NCBI RefSeq assembly: GCF_026000375.1
Contig: NZ_AP026708.1
Span: forward strand, 2,172,501 to 2,236,500
Direction of reading: 5' to 3'
DNA length: 64,000 bases
From: Pseudodesulfovibrio portus
GTDB taxonomy: Bacteria > Desulfobacterota > Desulfovibrionia > Desulfovibrionales > Desulfovibrionaceae
Shown here: positions 62,903 to 64,000 of the stretch, in pieces
How the letters are laid out: each line of letters begins with the position of its first letter
Position numbering within the stretch: the stretch's first letter is position 1
Notes under the pieces: generated by a model
Databases searched by the model: none
What the model was told of the DNA's origin: nothing
What the model saw: only the letters and a program-made list of their open reading frames with translations
Position numbers and translations under genes: made by a program

Positions 62903-64000
62903 TCAGCGCCCACGACCCTTGATGGTGTCGAGCTTGCCCCGGGCGGTGTCGTTGTCGGGGTTCAGTTTCAGCGCGCTCTCGAAACAGGGGACGGCCCACT
63001 CGTACTCCTTGAGCTCGCTGAAAATGGTGCCGAGGTTCATGGCCACCGCCTCGGACCCCTTGTAGAAGTCGGGGTTTATCTTGAGGGCTTTCTCAAAGCA
63101 TCTTGCTGCCTTGCGTTTGTCGCCGCCATCGAAGTAGGCCATGCCCATGTTGTAGTGCAGTCCTTCGTCGTCAGGGGAGATGCTCAGGGCGTTGGTGTAA
63201 TTCTCCATGGCTTCCTTCCACTTGCCCTGGCCGCGCAGGGCGATGCCCAGCCGGTTGAACAGGGTGATGTCGTCCTTGGTCAGGGTGCCCTGTTTGGCTT
63301 CCAGGACCTTGCTCAGGTATTTTTCGGCCAGCCGGGGAGAGGTATGGTCCACGGCCTCGGAGATTTCTTCGGCCACGGAACTGATCAGGCTCATGGCTTC
63401 CCTGGTGGCGGTCTCGATGGCCTGGTCGAAGTAGGTCTCGGCCTGGTCCATCTCCTGGCGTCGGACGTGGAGCTTCCCGATCTGGGTTTTCCGCTCGGCG
63501 TTCAGCGGGCTGAGCTTGTCGAGCTTCTTGAGATATTTCATGGACTTTTCATCGTCATATCCCTGATAGGCGTCCACCAGCTTCTTGAGCGGCTCCAGGT
63601 AGAGCTGGGAGCTGTCGTGGGCCCGGTGGAAGCAGTCCAGCGCCTTTTCCGGGTTGTTTTCGGCCATGAACACATCGCCCTTGAGCATCAGGCCCGCCGG
63701 GCTTTCCGGTTTGATCCGGAGGATTTTGTCCGCGATCTGCTTGGCCTCCAAGAGACGACCGGCGTTCAGGCATTTCCTGCCCACGGTCATGTATTCGCTG
63801 AGCTTGCCCTGCGGTTTGACCGTGAAGGCCATCTTCTCGATGATGTTGTTCATGGAGGCGGGCTTGGCAATGACGTTTGAAACGCCCACCTCGTAGAAGT
63901 AGGCGATGTTTTCCCTTTTGGTCTCGCCGACCAGGACGATGATCTTCAGCTCGGGCATGAGCCGCTTGAGGGTGATGATGGTGTCCGTGGTCGGGTGGCC
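62903..64000 (-). CDS. Receiver-like plus TPR protein, tandem paralogue (5' end beyond window)
   Basis: The frame is open to the right edge, so the N-terminus is missing. The visible part starts within the receiver (GHPTTDTIITLKRL, then IIVLVGETKRENIAYFYEVGVSNVIAKPAS, with the conserved Lys) and continues with TPR units closely matching the 61333 gene (for example HYNMGMAYFDGGDKRKAARCFEKALKINPD). It ends with GRGR and lacks the Lys-rich tail. The two genes are tandem duplicates about 90 bp apart, probably cotranscribed. Confidence 0.85.
   Translation of the reverse strand, partial: GHPTTDTIITLKRLMPELKIIVLVGETKRENIAYFYEVGVSNVIAKPASMNNIIEKMAFTVKPQGKLSEYMTVGRKCLNAGRLLEAKQIADKILRIKPESPAGLMLKGDVFMAENNPEKALDCFHRAHDSSQLYLEPLKKLVDAYQGYDDEKSMKYLKKLDKLSPLNAERKTQIGKLHVRRQEMDQAETYFDQAIETATREAMSLISSVAEEISEAVDHTSPRLAEKYLSKVLEAKQGTLTKDDITLFNRLGIALRGQGKWKEAMENYTNALSISPDDEGLHYNMGMAYFDGGDKRKAARCFEKALKINPDFYKGSEAVAMNLGTIFSELKEYEWAVPCFESALKLNPDNDTARGKLDTIKGRGR

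Overview
The window looks like chromosomal sequence from a GC-rich, anaerobic, sulfur-metabolising deltaproteobacterium of the Desulfovibrio/Pseudodesulfovibrio type. The pointers are a Phs/Psr-type molybdenum oxidoreductase locus with several rhodaneses, a gene read through an in-frame TGA that looks like selenocysteine, twin-arginine and c-type cytochrome maturation substrates, and many orphan response regulators. No rRNA, tRNA, CRISPR array or IS transposase was seen. Most of the window is ordinary core genome; three stretches are more unusual.

Layout. 1-24 kb: an ATP-grasp enzyme, an HD-GYP gene with a truncated tandem remnant, a helicase-exonuclease fusion (MrfA+MrfB-like), cell-wall amidase, cheD-HDOD, fabD-aroE-cyclophilin, HIT and HU/IHF genes, a K+ channel translationally coupled to a separate cyclic-nucleotide-binding protein, a Ser/Thr kinase fused to DUF1566, acetyl-CoA synthetase, and a hybrid histidine kinase with a periplasmic binding domain. 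24.3-31.8 kb: a sulfur-respiration island made of a CstR-like (persulfide-sensing type) repressor, a TorD-like chaperone, monohaem cytochrome c, PhsABC-like thiosulfate/polysulfide reductase, a three-domain rhodanese, and a rhodanese-thioredoxin protein with an in-frame TGA (Sec122). That TGA falls exactly where its paralogue has a conserved Cys and is followed by a compact SECIS-like hairpin. Similar TACCC/GGGTA palindromes sit in the control regions at both ends. The likely logic is that the repressor senses reactive sulfur and de-represses the reductase, its chaperone and a periplasmic persulfide relay.

31.9-44.5 kb: FecR and OmpA-like proteins, a phosphoesterase, a LUD protein, an 0.83-kb non-coding region bounded by 59-bp inverted repeats, a second acetyl-CoA synthetase with a LytTR regulator, an NtrC-type activator with a degenerate receiver, and surface-polysaccharide genes. 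44.8-47.1 kb: a visibly AT-richer accessory block with an L,D-transpeptidase-like putative effector overlapping a secreted-protein gene (possible immunity gene), plus a tandem pair of related genes of which one is broken by two in-frame TAG codons. 47.3-64 kb: glmU, zapB-zapA, 6S RNA, rny, cheR, ymdB, tyrS, a VUT transporter, argS-SPOR, an AraC regulator, an EamA transporter and two tandem receiver-TPR proteins, the second running off the right edge.

Three families of intergenic repeats recur. Family A carries an identical 46-bp perfect palindrome (two copies). Family B carries a long purine/pyrimidine hairpin (three copies). Family C is a 120-122 bp element with terminal inverted repeats that sits just after the stop codon of two unrelated genes in the same sense orientation, with compensatory changes in its inner stem.
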